Source of the DNA: Amycolatopsis bullii
Lineage (GTDB): Bacteria > Actinomycetota > Actinomycetes > Mycobacteriales > Pseudonocardiaceae
Length of the DNA stretch: 64,000 nucleotides
Assembly: GCF_014654205.1 (NCBI RefSeq)
Contig: NZ_BNAW01000009.1
Span: 124,001-188,000, forward strand
Reading direction: 5' to 3'
Shown here: positions 51,979-60,811 of the stretch, in pieces
Layout of the letters: the number at the start of each line of letters is the position of its first letter
How positions within the stretch are numbered: position 1 is the first letter of the stretch
The notes under the pieces: model-generated
Seen by the model: the letters and a program-made list of their open reading frames with translations, nothing else
Told to the model about the DNA's origin: nothing
Databases searched by the model: none
Program-made: the position numbers and the translations under genes

Positions 51979-51994
51979 AGTGGTCTGGTCCACT
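51979..51994. promoter_or_regulatory. DasR-like site upstream of fucosidase
   Basis: AGTGGTCTGGTCCACT differs at two positions from dre (AGTGGTCTAGACCACT) and is nearly palindromic. It overlaps the sequence just before the fucosidase ribosome site. If DasR binds it, the enzyme would be co-regulated with the chitinase at 25405. Confidence 0.65.
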
Positions 51995-52130
51995 CGGTGG
52001 TGTACTCCTGGCGAGGAGGGCGGTCAAGGCTTAGATCCGACCTTTCTGCCGAGTTTCGCTGGCCGGTACATCCCTGCTGCCGCCGTTCGGGTTAAATATC
52101 TGATATATGACGCAAGAGATCCGATCTCTC

Positions 52131-52186
52131 TTGACTCCGCCTCCGGCAGGCGAGTAGATGTTCTCCCCGAGAGCGCTTTCGCTCTC
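52131..52186 (+). promoter_or_regulatory. GH105 promoter with LacI-like operator
   Basis: TTGACT (52131-52136) and TAGATG (52155-52160) are spaced 18 bp. GAGAGCG-CTTT-CGCTCTC (52169-52186), with a LacI-like AGCGCT centre, covers +3 to +20 and would block transcription if bound. Upstream, AT-rich ATATCTGATATAT (about 52096-52108) is a possible second operator. The 353-bp gap has no gene. Confidence 0.5.
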
Positions 52187-52320
52187 CGAGACCATCGCTC
52201 CGGCGACACGGGCAGCACGCCGCGCCCCCCAGAGCTGGTCGGGATGCCGACGGACGGCGGATCGGCATCCCGGCCACCCTTCCACCGCGTCGCGGGGCCA
52301 GCGCAGGAAAGGGACGACGC

Positions 52321-53508
52321 ATGTCCGAACATCCCCTTCGCCCGACCCGGCGTGCGGTCCTGGCCGGGACGCTGGGCGCTCTGGGCGCGCTCGCCGCGGC
52401 GGGCCCCCTCGCGCGGGCAGCGGACCAGCTGCCCCCGATCGGCGGCGCGGCACCGCCGCCCGACTGGTCGCGCGCGGTGATCGATTCGACGATGAAGCGC
52501 TACACGCCGGACAAGATCGGCGGCTGGGGCTACACGCTCGGCCTGTACCTCTACGGCCAGTACCTGTTCTACAAGCGCACCGGCGAGAAGAAGTACCTCG
52601 ACTACATCATCGCGTGGTACGACCGGTTCATCACCGACAGCGGCATCTCCAACAGCTTCAGCAACCTGGACTCGATGCGCTCGTGCCAGATGCTGCCGCT
52701 GCTGTACGCGGAAACGGGCCGCAAGAAGTACAAGACGGCGGCCGACCAGCTGCGCAAGCGGTTCCCGTCCTACCCCCGCACGTCCGACGGCGGCATGTTC
52801 CACGCAACGAGCAAGGTCGGCCAGCTGTGGGGCGACGGCGTCTACATGGCCCAGCCGTTCCTCGCCCTCTACGGCGCGGCTTTCGGCGACGGTGACTACT
52901 GCTTCGAGGAAGCGGCGAAGAACATCGTCGTGTACTTCAGCCATCTGCGCGAACCGGCGAAGGGCCTGCTGTACCACGCCTACGACGAGGACGGCTCCGA
53001 GTCGTGGGCGTCCGGGTCCGGGCACCACTCGAAGTACCACTGGGCGCGGGCGATCGGCTGGTTCGGCATGGCCACCATCGACATCCTCGAGGTGCTGCCG
53101 GCCGACCACCCGCGGCGGGCCGCGCTGATCGACGTCGTCCGCTTCCTGGCGGCCGGCTACCAGCGCTACCAGGACGCCTCGACGGGCCGCTGGTACCAGG
53201 TGGTCGACCGCGGAGGCGACGCGAAGAACTGGCTGGAGACGTCGGCGTCGTCGATGTACACGTTCACGATGGCCCGCGGCGTCCAGCGCGGCTACCTGCC
53301 GGCGTCCTACCAGGCGGTGGCGGATCGCGGGTACGCCGGCGTGCTGCGCAAGGTGTCGCTCGGCTCGGACGGGCTCACGAACATCACCGACATCTGCGAG
53401 GGCACCAACGTCGGAGACCTGTCCTACTACTACGCCCGGGCCCGCAAGACCAACGACTTCCACGGCCTGGGCGCATTTTTGATCATGAACGAGCAGTATT
53501 CGCACTGA
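52321..53508 (+). CDS. Tat-exported GH105 unsaturated rhamnogalacturonyl hydrolase
   Basis: A 395-residue (alpha/alpha)6-barrel enzyme. The Tat signal TRRAVLAGTLGALGALAAAG lies within 1-34. IGGWGYTLGLYLYGQYLF, LDSMRSC (start of the substrate helix), WGDGVYMAQPFLALYG (catalytic Asp) and YHWARAIGWFGMATIDIL are GH105/YteR signatures. It removes the unsaturated galacturonic residue from lyase products of rhamnogalacturonan. Folded export by Tat fits a co-factorless but pre-folded enzyme. Confidence 0.88.
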   Translation: MSEHPLRPTRRAVLAGTLGALGALAAAGPLARAADQLPPIGGAAPPPDWSRAVIDSTMKRYTPDKIGGWGYTLGLYLYGQYLFYKRTGEKKYLDYIIAWYDRFITDSGISNSFSNLDSMRSCQMLPLLYAETGRKKYKTAADQLRKRFPSYPRTSDGGMFHATSKVGQLWGDGVYMAQPFLALYGAAFGDGDYCFEEAAKNIVVYFSHLREPAKGLLYHAYDEDGSESWASGSGHHSKYHWARAIGWFGMATIDILEVLPADHPRRAALIDVVRFLAAGYQRYQDASTGRWYQVVDRGGDAKNWLETSASSMYTFTMARGVQRGYLPASYQAVADRGYAGVLRKVSLGSDGLTNITDICEGTNVGDLSYYYARARKTNDFHGLGAFLIMNEQYSH

Positions 53509-53524
53509 CCCTTGTGACGCCGCA

Positions 53525-53558
53525 GAAGGGGCCCCGGCCAGTCGGCCGGGGCCCCTTC
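53525..53558 (+). terminator. Terminator of the GH105 gene
   Basis: GAAGGGGCCCCGGCC and GGCCGGGGCCCCTTC form a perfect 15-bp stem with a 4-base loop, 17 bp after the stop. Confidence 0.85.
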
Positions 53559-53575
53559 GTCCGTGCGGAAAGAGG

Positions 53576-53701
53576 CATCACGTGTGATTGAGCGGGCATC
53601 ACACGTGACTGGAGGGGCATCACTCGTGATGCCTTACCAATCACAGATGATGCCCCTCCAATCACACGTGATGCCCCCTGGATCACGGGTGAGGCCCCTT
53701 C
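53576..53701. repeat. 21-bp repeat array, copy 2
   Basis: Six consecutive units of exactly 21 bp start at 53576, 53597, 53618, 53639, 53660 and 53681. The first three read CATCACACGTGACTGGAGGGG-like. The last three are the reverse complement type, AATCACACGTGATGCCCCTCC-like. The register is kept across the change of orientation, making a large palindrome. The units are the same family as 305-388. The array fills the space between two terminators and holds no gene. Confidence 0.88.
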
Positions 53702-53721
53702 CCGCTCGCGGGAAGGGGCCT
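53692..53721. terminator. Terminator of the GH28-like gene
   Basis: AGGCCCCTTCCCG and CGGGAAGGGGCCT form a perfect 13-bp stem with a 4-base loop, 11 bp from the gene's stop. It overlaps the last 21-bp unit. Confidence 0.75.
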
Positions 53722-53731
53722 CGGGGTGGGG

Positions 53732-55213
53732 TCAGCAGGCCGAGGTGGAGCTTGCGGTGGTGATCCGCAGGGCGGAGCCGGAGGTGGTAGTGGAGTCCTT
53801 GACGCAGTAGCCCGTCACGGACTGGAAGCCGATGTCGAACGGGCTCTTCGAGCCCTTTTCGGCCGTGAAGTGGTCGAACGTGATGTCGGAGCTGTTGTTG
53901 ACGATGCTCGCCGGGCGGCCGTCGTCCTTGGCGAACTCCACCGAGCTGTTCACGAACCGGATGCCGGCCGCGTAGTGCAGGTACCAGCCGTACGACGGGC
54001 GGGTGCCGATGCTCTTCGGGTTGTAGTCCGTCGCCGTGTTGCTCGGGACGCCCGTGCCCATGGTGCCGTTCCCGCCCGGCACCGAAAGCTTCACGCCGGT
54101 GAACGTGACGTCGGAGACGCGGTGGCCGCTGTCCGCGCCCCAGATCGTCGGGCTGAAGCTGCTGCCCGTGTGCGTGCCGGTGACGTTGTCGAACGTGATG
54201 CCGCTGATCGACCCGACACCCGGGTTGTTGCCGCAGCGCTTGCGCGTGCCGATCTTCATCATGATCGGCGAATACGTCCCGGACATCGTGATGTCGCGGT
54301 AGTGGACGTCGGAAATCTTCGCGCCGTCCATCGAAACGATGCCGATGCCCGATTTGTGCGCGCCGGTGATCGTGATGCCCGAGAAGTGGTACCCGGTGAA
54401 GTCGCCGCAGGTCTCGGACCCGAACATCAGCGCGTTGCAGCAGACCGCCGACAGTTTCGCGCCCGTCACCGTCACGTTCCCGTTCGGCAGTTTCGCGCCG
54501 AGCGCGTAGTCGCTCTTGAACACCAGCGCGTCGTCGTTCGCGGCGATCGCGGCGTTGGTGATCGTGACGTTCGTCGTGCTGATGATGTTCCAGCCGTCGC
54601 GGTCGCTCGCCGTGTCGATGGTGAGGTGGTCGGAAACGACGTTCGTGCAGCCGTTGATCAGCGCCGCGAAGTGGCCGCCGCGGCGCAGTTTGACGCCGGA
54701 CAGCGTCAGGCCGTCACACCGGGTGAGGGACAGGATCTTGTCGGCCTCGCCGGACTTCGGGTTGCCGGTGATGAGGTTGCCGCCGCCGTCGATCGTGCCG
54801 GCGCCGGTGAAGCCGATGTTCGTCAGCCGGTCGCCGGAGAACATCGCGTTGTGGAAGTGGCTGTGCCCGTAGTCCTGGTAGTCGTCCCACTGGTTCGGCT
54901 CGGGCTTGTCGTAGGTGTCCGCGCTCGACCCGGTGATCGTCGCCCCGGCGTCGAGCTGGATCGTGACGTTGCTCTTGAGGTGGACGGTGTTCGCCGACTT
55001 GTAGGTGCCGGAAGTGAACCGGACGGTGCCGCCGCCCGCCGCGTTCGCCGCGGTGATCGCCTTGTCGATGGCGGCGGAATCGTTGGCCGACCCGTTCCCC
55101 TTGGCGCCGTAGTCCTTCACGTCGTAAACGCCGCCGGGCGCGGCGGCGGAAACGCCGGCGCCGGCCACCACCAGCCCGGCCACCGCGAAGGTGATCAGCA
55201 AGAGTTTTTTCAC
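53732..55213 (-). CDS. Secreted GH28-like beta-helix polysaccharidase
   Basis: A 493-residue exported right-handed parallel beta-helix protein. Signal peptide 1-24. VYDVKDYGAKGNGSANDSAAIDKAI (start at VYDVKDYGAKG, about 29) is the pectate-lyase-superfamily onset. GGTVRFTSGTY follows. The NDDALVFKS core (about 224) supplies Asp residues like GH28 galacturonases, but the classical GHG motif is not obvious. It ends with several Cys. It probably attacks pectin-type polymers along with the GH105 and GH88 enzymes. GTG 55213 has AAGGCGG upstream. Confidence 0.82.
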   Translation of the reverse strand: MKKLLLITFAVAGLVVAGAGVSAAAPGGVYDVKDYGAKGNGSANDSAAIDKAITAANAAGGGTVRFTSGTYKSANTVHLKSNVTIQLDAGATITGSSADTYDKPEPNQWDDYQDYGHSHFHNAMFSGDRLTNIGFTGAGTIDGGGNLITGNPKSGEADKILSLTRCDGLTLSGVKLRRGGHFAALINGCTNVVSDHLTIDTASDRDGWNIISTTNVTITNAAIAANDDALVFKSDYALGAKLPNGNVTVTGAKLSAVCCNALMFGSETCGDFTGYHFSGITITGAHKSGIGIVSMDGAKISDVHYRDITMSGTYSPIMMKIGTRKRCGNNPGVGSISGITFDNVTGTHTGSSFSPTIWGADSGHRVSDVTFTGVKLSVPGGNGTMGTGVPSNTATDYNPKSIGTRPSYGWYLHYAAGIRFVNSSVEFAKDDGRPASIVNNSSDITFDHFTAEKGSKSPFDIGFQSVTGYCVKDSTTTSGSALRITTASSTSAC

Positions 55214-55457
55214 CGTGGAACCGCCTTGTCATGGGATCGCAGAATTCGGCATGACGGCGGAAACCCCAGATTACGAGCGGCACGAACGGAATGTCAAGAT
55301 CGCCGGGTCCGGGGACCCGCGCCACCCCCAGTCGGGGCGCGGGTCCCCGTGTCCATTCGGGATTCTCGGAGTCTACCTTCGCCGGGCCCGGGTGCCCCGT
55401 ACATTTTTCATGGTCCACAACGTGAATCCACCATGATCGGTGTCACGCAGGGTGACT

Positions 55458-57029
55458 TCAGGCCTTCTGGAGACCCGGCTTCCCGGCCTGCACCACGTAG
55501 CTGACGTCGTTCTTGATCACCACCGCAGCCGGGTCGTAGACGCTCGTGTCGGACGTCGTCATGAAGTCCGCCCGCAGCTGCGACGGCGTGGTCGTGACGC
55601 GGACGTACCCGCGCTCGCCCTTGCAGTACTTGACGTGCGGGTTGTTCGCGTACCAGGCCGCGCTGGGCGCGGACGCGGTGTCGCTGTTGCTCGTGACCGA
55701 CGTCGTGACCAGCTCCGAGCCGATCACCGGGTCGCTGTGGTCGAAGTAGTCCAGCCGCAGGTCCGCGGCCCAGTGCCGGTGGACGTCGCCGGTGAGCACG
55801 ACCGGGTTGGCCACCTTCCGGTCGACCCAGCCCTGCTGGATCCGGTTGCGGGAGGCCTCGTAGCCCTGCCAGGAGTCGTTGCTCTCGCAGGTGGCCTTGT
55901 TGCCGTCGCTGTCCCGCGTCGCGAAGAAGACCTGCTGGCCGAGGAAGTCCCAGGTCGCCGGGTGCGACTCGAACTGCTTGAGCAGCCACGCCTCCTCCGT
56001 GGCGCCGAGGATGCTGCGGGAGGTGCTGCGCATGTCGGCGCAGGCCGGACCGGCGTCACCGGACGGGTCGGGCACCTGGGCACTGCGGTACTGGCGCGTG
56101 TCGAGCATGTGGAACCGGGCCAGGTTGCCCCACATCAGCTGCCGGTAGAGCTGGATCGACGCGCCGTTCGGCTTGGCCGTCGACCGGATCGGGGTGTTCT
56201 CGTAGAAGGCCTGGAACCCGGCGGCCTTGCGCGCGGCCGGCGCGGGTGAAGTGGTGCCGTTCCAGTTGTTCATCACCTCGTGGTCGTCGAAGACCACGAT
56301 CCAGGGCGCGATCGCGTGCGCGGCCTGCAGGTCGGCGTCGGTCTTGTGCTGGGCGTGGCGGGCGCGGTACTGCGCGAGCGTGGTGACGTCCTCGGTGAAG
56401 GCCAGGCTGCGCGGGTTGCGCTCCTGCGCGGTCCGGCCCGACTTCTTCTCGTAGATGTAGTCGCCGAGGAACAGCACCAGGTCCGGGTCGTCGGCCACGA
56501 TGCCCTTGTACGCGTGGTAGTAGCCCTCCTCCCAGTGCTGGCACGAGCTGAAGCAGTACTTGAGCTGGTTGACCGCGGCCCCGGCGGCGGGCGCGGTGCG
56601 CGTCCGGCCGACCGGCGAAATGTAGCCGGAGCTCTTGAACCGGTAGAAGTACTCGCGGGCCGGCTGCAGCCCGGTCGGTTCGATGTGGACGCTGTGCCCG
56701 GACGCGCGGACGGCGTCCACCGACCCGCGCTGCACGATCGAGCTGAACGCCTCGTCGTTCGCGATCTCCCAGTCGACCGCGTAGGTGGCGTCCGGCATGC
56801 CGCCGAAGCCGTCCGGGTTGAGCGGCGCGGGGGCGAGTCTCGTCCACAGCACCACGCTGTCGGGCAGCGGATCGCCGGAGGCGATGCCGAGCTGGAACGG
56901 ATCGCGGACGGCGGGGGCGGCGGCCGTGGTGCGGGCGTTCGCCCACGACGGCAGTGCCGCCGAAGCCGCGGTGGCGGTGACCGCGGCGAGCCCGCCGAGC
57001 AGCACCTTGCGCCGGTTGACCTGACCCAT
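55458..57029 (-). CDS. phoD: Alkaline phosphatase D (PhoD)
   Basis: A 523-residue Tat-exported Fe/Ca phosphodiesterase/phosphatase. The Tat motif NRRKVLLGGLAAV starts at residue 5; the signal ends near 33. Metal and catalytic motifs follow: FSSCQHWEEGYYHAYKGI, LFLGDYIYE, FDDHEVMNNWNG, and TGDVHRHW. It frees phosphate from phosphodiesters and monoesters at the surface. ATG 57029 is 30 bp behind the SH3 gene stop, so the two may be co-transcribed. No PHO box is clear by eye. Confidence 0.94.
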   Translation of the reverse strand: MGQVNRRKVLLGGLAAVTATAASAALPSWANARTTAAAPAVRDPFQLGIASGDPLPDSVVLWTRLAPAPLNPDGFGGMPDATYAVDWEIANDEAFSSIVQRGSVDAVRASGHSVHIEPTGLQPAREYFYRFKSSGYISPVGRTRTAPAAGAAVNQLKYCFSSCQHWEEGYYHAYKGIVADDPDLVLFLGDYIYEKKSGRTAQERNPRSLAFTEDVTTLAQYRARHAQHKTDADLQAAHAIAPWIVVFDDHEVMNNWNGTTSPAPAARKAAGFQAFYENTPIRSTAKPNGASIQLYRQLMWGNLARFHMLDTRQYRSAQVPDPSGDAGPACADMRSTSRSILGATEEAWLLKQFESHPATWDFLGQQVFFATRDSDGNKATCESNDSWQGYEASRNRIQQGWVDRKVANPVVLTGDVHRHWAADLRLDYFDHSDPVIGSELVTTSVTSNSDTASAPSAAWYANNPHVKYCKGERGYVRVTTTPSQLRADFMTTSDTSVYDPAAVVIKNDVSYVVQAGKPGLQKA

Positions 57030-57059
57030 GGGAAAACCCTTTCTCGTGGTGGACGGGCC

Positions 57060-57716
57060 TCAGGCCGCGTAGTCGGTGATGCCGTCGCTGCAGGACTTCA
57101 GGTCGGGCTTGGCGGTCGTGTAGTTCGCGACGCAGACCTTGTAGAAGACCCAGCCGCCGTGCGCGACCGTGACGGCCTTGTCGGCCTTCGTGCCTTCGCC
57201 GCCGGAGTTCCAGACGTAGAACGGCCCGGCGCCACCCTTGAGCCAGTAGGCGACCACGGCGGAGTAGCCGTCGGAATTCGTGTCGTAGACCAGGAAGTGC
57301 GAGTCGGACGAGCGGTACTGCGCCTCGCCCGCGCAGGCGTCGGCGCACTGGCCGCTGCCCGAGCCGACGCCGCAGTCGGGCGCCACCCGCGTGTCGGAGT
57401 TGGTGAAGACGTAGGTGTCCGAGATGTACCCGCCGAGCGCCGGCACGTAGTCCCACAACGTGCCGGTGCCGTACGGGCCGGTCACCGACGAGCCGTTGAC
57501 CTGGCAGTCGATGGTGACGGTGGCGCCGTTGGCGACGGTCTTGACCGCCGTGGCGGCCGTGGTGGGTGCCCGGCGGACGTTGAGGGGGTCACCGGCGGTC
57601 TTCACGGTCCCGCTCGCCGCCGCCGACGCCTCGATCGCGCCGCCGGCCAGGAGCGCGCCGACCGCGGCCAGTACCAGGCCGGAACCGGCGGTACGCCGGA
57701 GTTTCGATCGCTTCAT
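57060..57716 (-). CDS. Secreted SH3-domain protein
   Basis: A 218-residue exported protein. Signal peptide 1-33. A bacterial SH3 domain (about 35-105) has TAGDPLNVRRAPTTAATAV and ends GGYISDTYVFT. A Cys-rich region of about 110 residues follows, with at least six Cys. The SH3 part is paralogous to the C-terminus of the protein at 61554 (shared TAGDP-NVR, VTG-GTG-WD, YVSDTY). It probably binds peptidoglycan or a surface polymer. ATG 57716 is the start of the signal peptide. It is divergent from the SARP regulator and leads into phoD. Confidence 0.85.
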   Translation of the reverse strand: MKRSKLRRTAGSGLVLAAVGALLAGGAIEASAAASGTVKTAGDPLNVRRAPTTAATAVKTVANGATVTIDCQVNGSSVTGPYGTGTLWDYVPALGGYISDTYVFTNSDTRVAPDCGVGSGSGQCADACAGEAQYRSSDSHFLVYDTNSDGYSAVVAYWLKGGAGPFYVWNSGGEGTKADKAVTVAHGGWVFYKVCVANYTTAKPDLKSCSDGITDYAA

Positions 57717-57827
57717 GGCGGCAGCGTCGCTCCGCGCCATACACATTCCGTACAAAGCGCGCACGTGTGCGCACAGACACTCCGAATGGATCTAGCCGGT
57801 GCGCCCGGACGGTCCTAGAGTCCGGCT

Positions 57828-60767
57828 ATGGGGGAACTCATCGGGCAGGTTGAGACCACCTCGCTGGCCATCCGCGTCCTCGGTCCGCTGGAGGTCACCG
57901 CCGCCGGGCGCGTGATCGCCCTCGGCGGGCCGAAGCCCCGGCTGCTGCTGGCCGCGCTGGCCCTGCAGCCGAACGTCGTCGTCTCGACCGACGTGCTGGT
58001 GGAAGTGCTGTGGCCGGCATCGGCGCCGCGGTCGGCCGCGGCGAACATCCGCACCTACGTGCATTCGCTGCGAAGACGGTTCGCCGAGATCCACCCCGGC
58101 CTGGGCGAGCGGATCAGCAGCCGGGCCTCCGGCTACCTGCTGACCGCGTCGCCGGACGAACTGGACCACCTCGCCTTCGCCGCCTTGGCCGGCGAAGCCC
58201 AGGAAGCGCTCGACGGCGGCGAAGCCGAAAGCGCCCTCAAACTCCTCGACAAGGCCGACGCCCTCTGGCGCGGCGAAGTCCTCGAAGGCCTGCCGCACGA
58301 CCACAGCTGGGGCGCGACCGTCGCCCGCCTCGCCGAACTGCGGCTGTCGGTGCAGGAACAACGCCTCCGCGCGCGGATCGGCCTCGGCCGCTCCGGGGAG
58401 GCCATCGCCGAACTGCGCGGGCTGGTCACCGAGCACCCGCTGCGCGAAGAGCTCTGGGCGCAGTTGATCGTCGCCCTGCGCGCCGCGGGCCGGACCGGGG
58501 ACGCGATCGAGGCCTACGAGTCGGCCGAGCGGGTCCTGCGCGAGGAACTCGCCGCCGAACCGGGCGCCCGGCTGCGCGAGCTGCGCGCGACCCTGGTGCC
58601 GGAAAACGTCCTCCCCCCGCGCGTCGCCGACGTCGCCCCGGTCTGCCAGCTGCCCCTGGACCTGCCGGACTTCACCGGCCGCGACACGCTGATCCGCGAC
58701 GTCGTGACCCTGCTGCGCGAGCGTGCGGACTCCGGCACGCCCGCCGTGGTCGTACTGTCGGGCGCACCCGGCGTCGGCAAGTCGGCGGTCGCCGTCCGGG
58801 TCGCGCACGCGGTCCGCGACGAGTTCCCCGACGGCCAGCTGCACGTGGACCTGGCCGGCACGTCGTCGTCGCCGCGGGCGCCGATGAGCGTGCTCGCCGA
58901 ACTCCTGCGCACGCTGGGCATTCCGGACGCCGGCCTGCCGCGCGAGCTGGCCGAGCGGTCGGCGCTGCTGCGGTCCCGGCTGGCCGGGCGGCGGATGTGC
59001 GTCGTGCTCGACGACGCCGGCAGCGAGGCCCAGGTGCGGCCGCTGCTGCCCGGGGCAGGGGCGTGCGCGGTGCTGGTGACCAGCCGGATCCGGCTGCCCG
59101 GGCTGGCCGGCGCGAAGCCGGTGGACGTCGACCTGCTGCCCGAGGCCGAGGCCGCGCGGCTGCTGGAGGGCATCGTCGGCGCCGGGCGGGTGGCCGCCGA
59201 GCCGGAGAGCGCCGCGGCGATCCTGCGCCAGTGCGGGCACCTGCCGCTGGCGATCCGGGTGGCCGGCGCGAAGCTGACGCACCGGCCTGGCTGGACGCTG
59301 CGGCTGCTGGCCGACCGGCTGGGCGACGAACGCCGCAGGCTCGACGAGCTGCGCGTCGGCGACCTCGCCGTCCGCGCGAGCGTGACGCTGTCCTACGACC
59401 TGCTGCCGATGTCGGCGGCCACCGCCTTCCGCGGGCTCGGCCTGCTCGGACCGGTCCAGTTCCCGGCGTGGGCGGTCGCAGCCGTGCTGGGCCGCCGTGA
59501 CGCCGAAGACGTCCTCGACGTGCTGGTCGACGGCCACCTCGTCGAGCTGGTCGGCTCGGATTCGGCCGGGCAGCCGCGCTACCGGCTGCACGACCTGCTG
59601 CGCGTGTACGCGGTGGAACTCGCCGAGCGGAGTGACGCGGCGAAGACCCGGGCCGGCCTGCGGCGGGTGCTGGAGGGCTACCTGGGGCTCGCGCTCGAGG
59701 CGGCGCGCCGGATGCCGCTGCACTTCTTCGGGGCCTACTGCGACGACGAGCTCCCCCGCCCCGGCGTGCCCGAAGGCGTCCTGCCCGAAGACCCGGCCGA
59801 GTGGTTCGCGGCCGAGCGGCACACGACCGTCGCGGCGGTCTCGCTGGCCGCCCAGCACGGGTTCGACGACCTGGCCTGGCCGCTGGCTTCGGCGCTGACG
59901 CCGTACTTCGACCTGCGGGGCCCGCAGGACGACTGGCACAGCACCCATCTGGTGGCACTGGCGGCGGCCCGCCGGGCCGGCTCGGCGCGGGCCGAGGCGA
60001 TCGTCCAGCGCAACCTCGGGCAGTACCTGCTCTACCAGGACGAGTACGCCGAGGCGCGGGTGGCGTTCGAGGCGTCGAAAAAGCTGTTCGACGAGGTCGG
60101 CGACATCCAGGGCGTGGCCGTCGCGCTGACCGGGGTCTCGACGATCCTCCGCATCGAGGGCGAGGACGACCTGGCCCTCGACCACTGCCACGAGGCGCTC
60201 AAGCTGTTCGCGGAAGCCGACGACCCGAACGGCGAAGCGGTGGCCCGCCTCGGCGCGGGCGCGGTGTGGATGTCCCGAGGGTGTTACGCGGTGGCGAAGC
60301 GCTGGATCACCGACGCGCTGGAGCTGTCGGCCTCGATCGGCGACCGCCACCGCGAAGCCCACGCGCTCAAGCGGCTGGGCCTGTTGTTCCAGCACCAGGG
60401 CAACCTGGCGGCGGCCCGCGAGCACGTCGACCGGGCCATCGCGATCTTCACCGACCTCGGCGACGACCACTGCGTGGGGTACGCGAACCAGAACCTCGGC
60501 GAACTGTGCCTGCACAGCGGGGACTTCGCGCACGCGCAGCTGCTGCTGGTGAACTCGCTGGCGGTGCACCGCCGCAACGGCGACCGGCGGTCGGAGGCCG
60601 AGGTTTCGCAGCTGCTCGGGGAACTGCACCGGGCGCTTTCGCAGCCGGAGCGGTCGCGGGACTACTCGGAGCGGGCGCTGGCCATCTGGCGGGAGCTGTC
60701 GACGCGGCCGAAGGAGGAGCCGTCGGTCGTGGTGGTGCCGGAGCGGCCGCACATCGCCTCCGCCTGA
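57828..60767 (+). CDS. AfsR/SARP-family transcriptional regulator
   Basis: A 979-residue regulator in three parts. The OmpR-like winged helix (about 12-105) and bacterial transcriptional activator (BTAD) helices (about 112-255) give the SARP head. The NB-ARC ATPase follows (P-loop GAPGVGKS at 312-319, VVLDDAG, VLVTSR). The C-terminal 350 residues are TPR-like repeats (AEARVAFEASKKLFDEVGD and similar). AfsR types integrate signals for secondary metabolism. No biosynthetic gene cluster is in the window, so it may regulate the flanking secreted genes or act elsewhere. The large opposite frame is a shadow. Confidence 0.92.
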   Translation: MGELIGQVETTSLAIRVLGPLEVTAAGRVIALGGPKPRLLLAALALQPNVVVSTDVLVEVLWPASAPRSAAANIRTYVHSLRRRFAEIHPGLGERISSRASGYLLTASPDELDHLAFAALAGEAQEALDGGEAESALKLLDKADALWRGEVLEGLPHDHSWGATVARLAELRLSVQEQRLRARIGLGRSGEAIAELRGLVTEHPLREELWAQLIVALRAAGRTGDAIEAYESAERVLREELAAEPGARLRELRATLVPENVLPPRVADVAPVCQLPLDLPDFTGRDTLIRDVVTLLRERADSGTPAVVVLSGAPGVGKSAVAVRVAHAVRDEFPDGQLHVDLAGTSSSPRAPMSVLAELLRTLGIPDAGLPRELAERSALLRSRLAGRRMCVVLDDAGSEAQVRPLLPGAGACAVLVTSRIRLPGLAGAKPVDVDLLPEAEAARLLEGIVGAGRVAAEPESAAAILRQCGHLPLAIRVAGAKLTHRPGWTLRLLADRLGDERRRLDELRVGDLAVRASVTLSYDLLPMSAATAFRGLGLLGPVQFPAWAVAAVLGRRDAEDVLDVLVDGHLVELVGSDSAGQPRYRLHDLLRVYAVELAERSDAAKTRAGLRRVLEGYLGLALEAARRMPLHFFGAYCDDELPRPGVPEGVLPEDPAEWFAAERHTTVAAVSLAAQHGFDDLAWPLASALTPYFDLRGPQDDWHSTHLVALAAARRAGSARAEAIVQRNLGQYLLYQDEYAEARVAFEASKKLFDEVGDIQGVAVALTGVSTILRIEGEDDLALDHCHEALKLFAEADDPNGEAVARLGAGAVWMSRGCYAVAKRWITDALELSASIGDRHREAHALKRLGLLFQHQGNLAAAREHVDRAIAIFTDLGDDHCVGYANQNLGELCLHSGDFAHAQLLLVNSLAVHRRNGDRRSEAEVSQLLGELHRALSQPERSRDYSERALAIWRELSTRPKEEPSVVVVPERPHIASA

Positions 60768-60811
60768 GCGAACCGCCCTTCCGGCGCGCCCGGGTGCCCT
60801 AGGATCCCGCC

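Noticed and set aside
53483..53763. Short open frames across the 21-bp array on both strands
   Set aside because: Their heptapeptide repeats follow from the 21-bp unit; there is no ribosome site.
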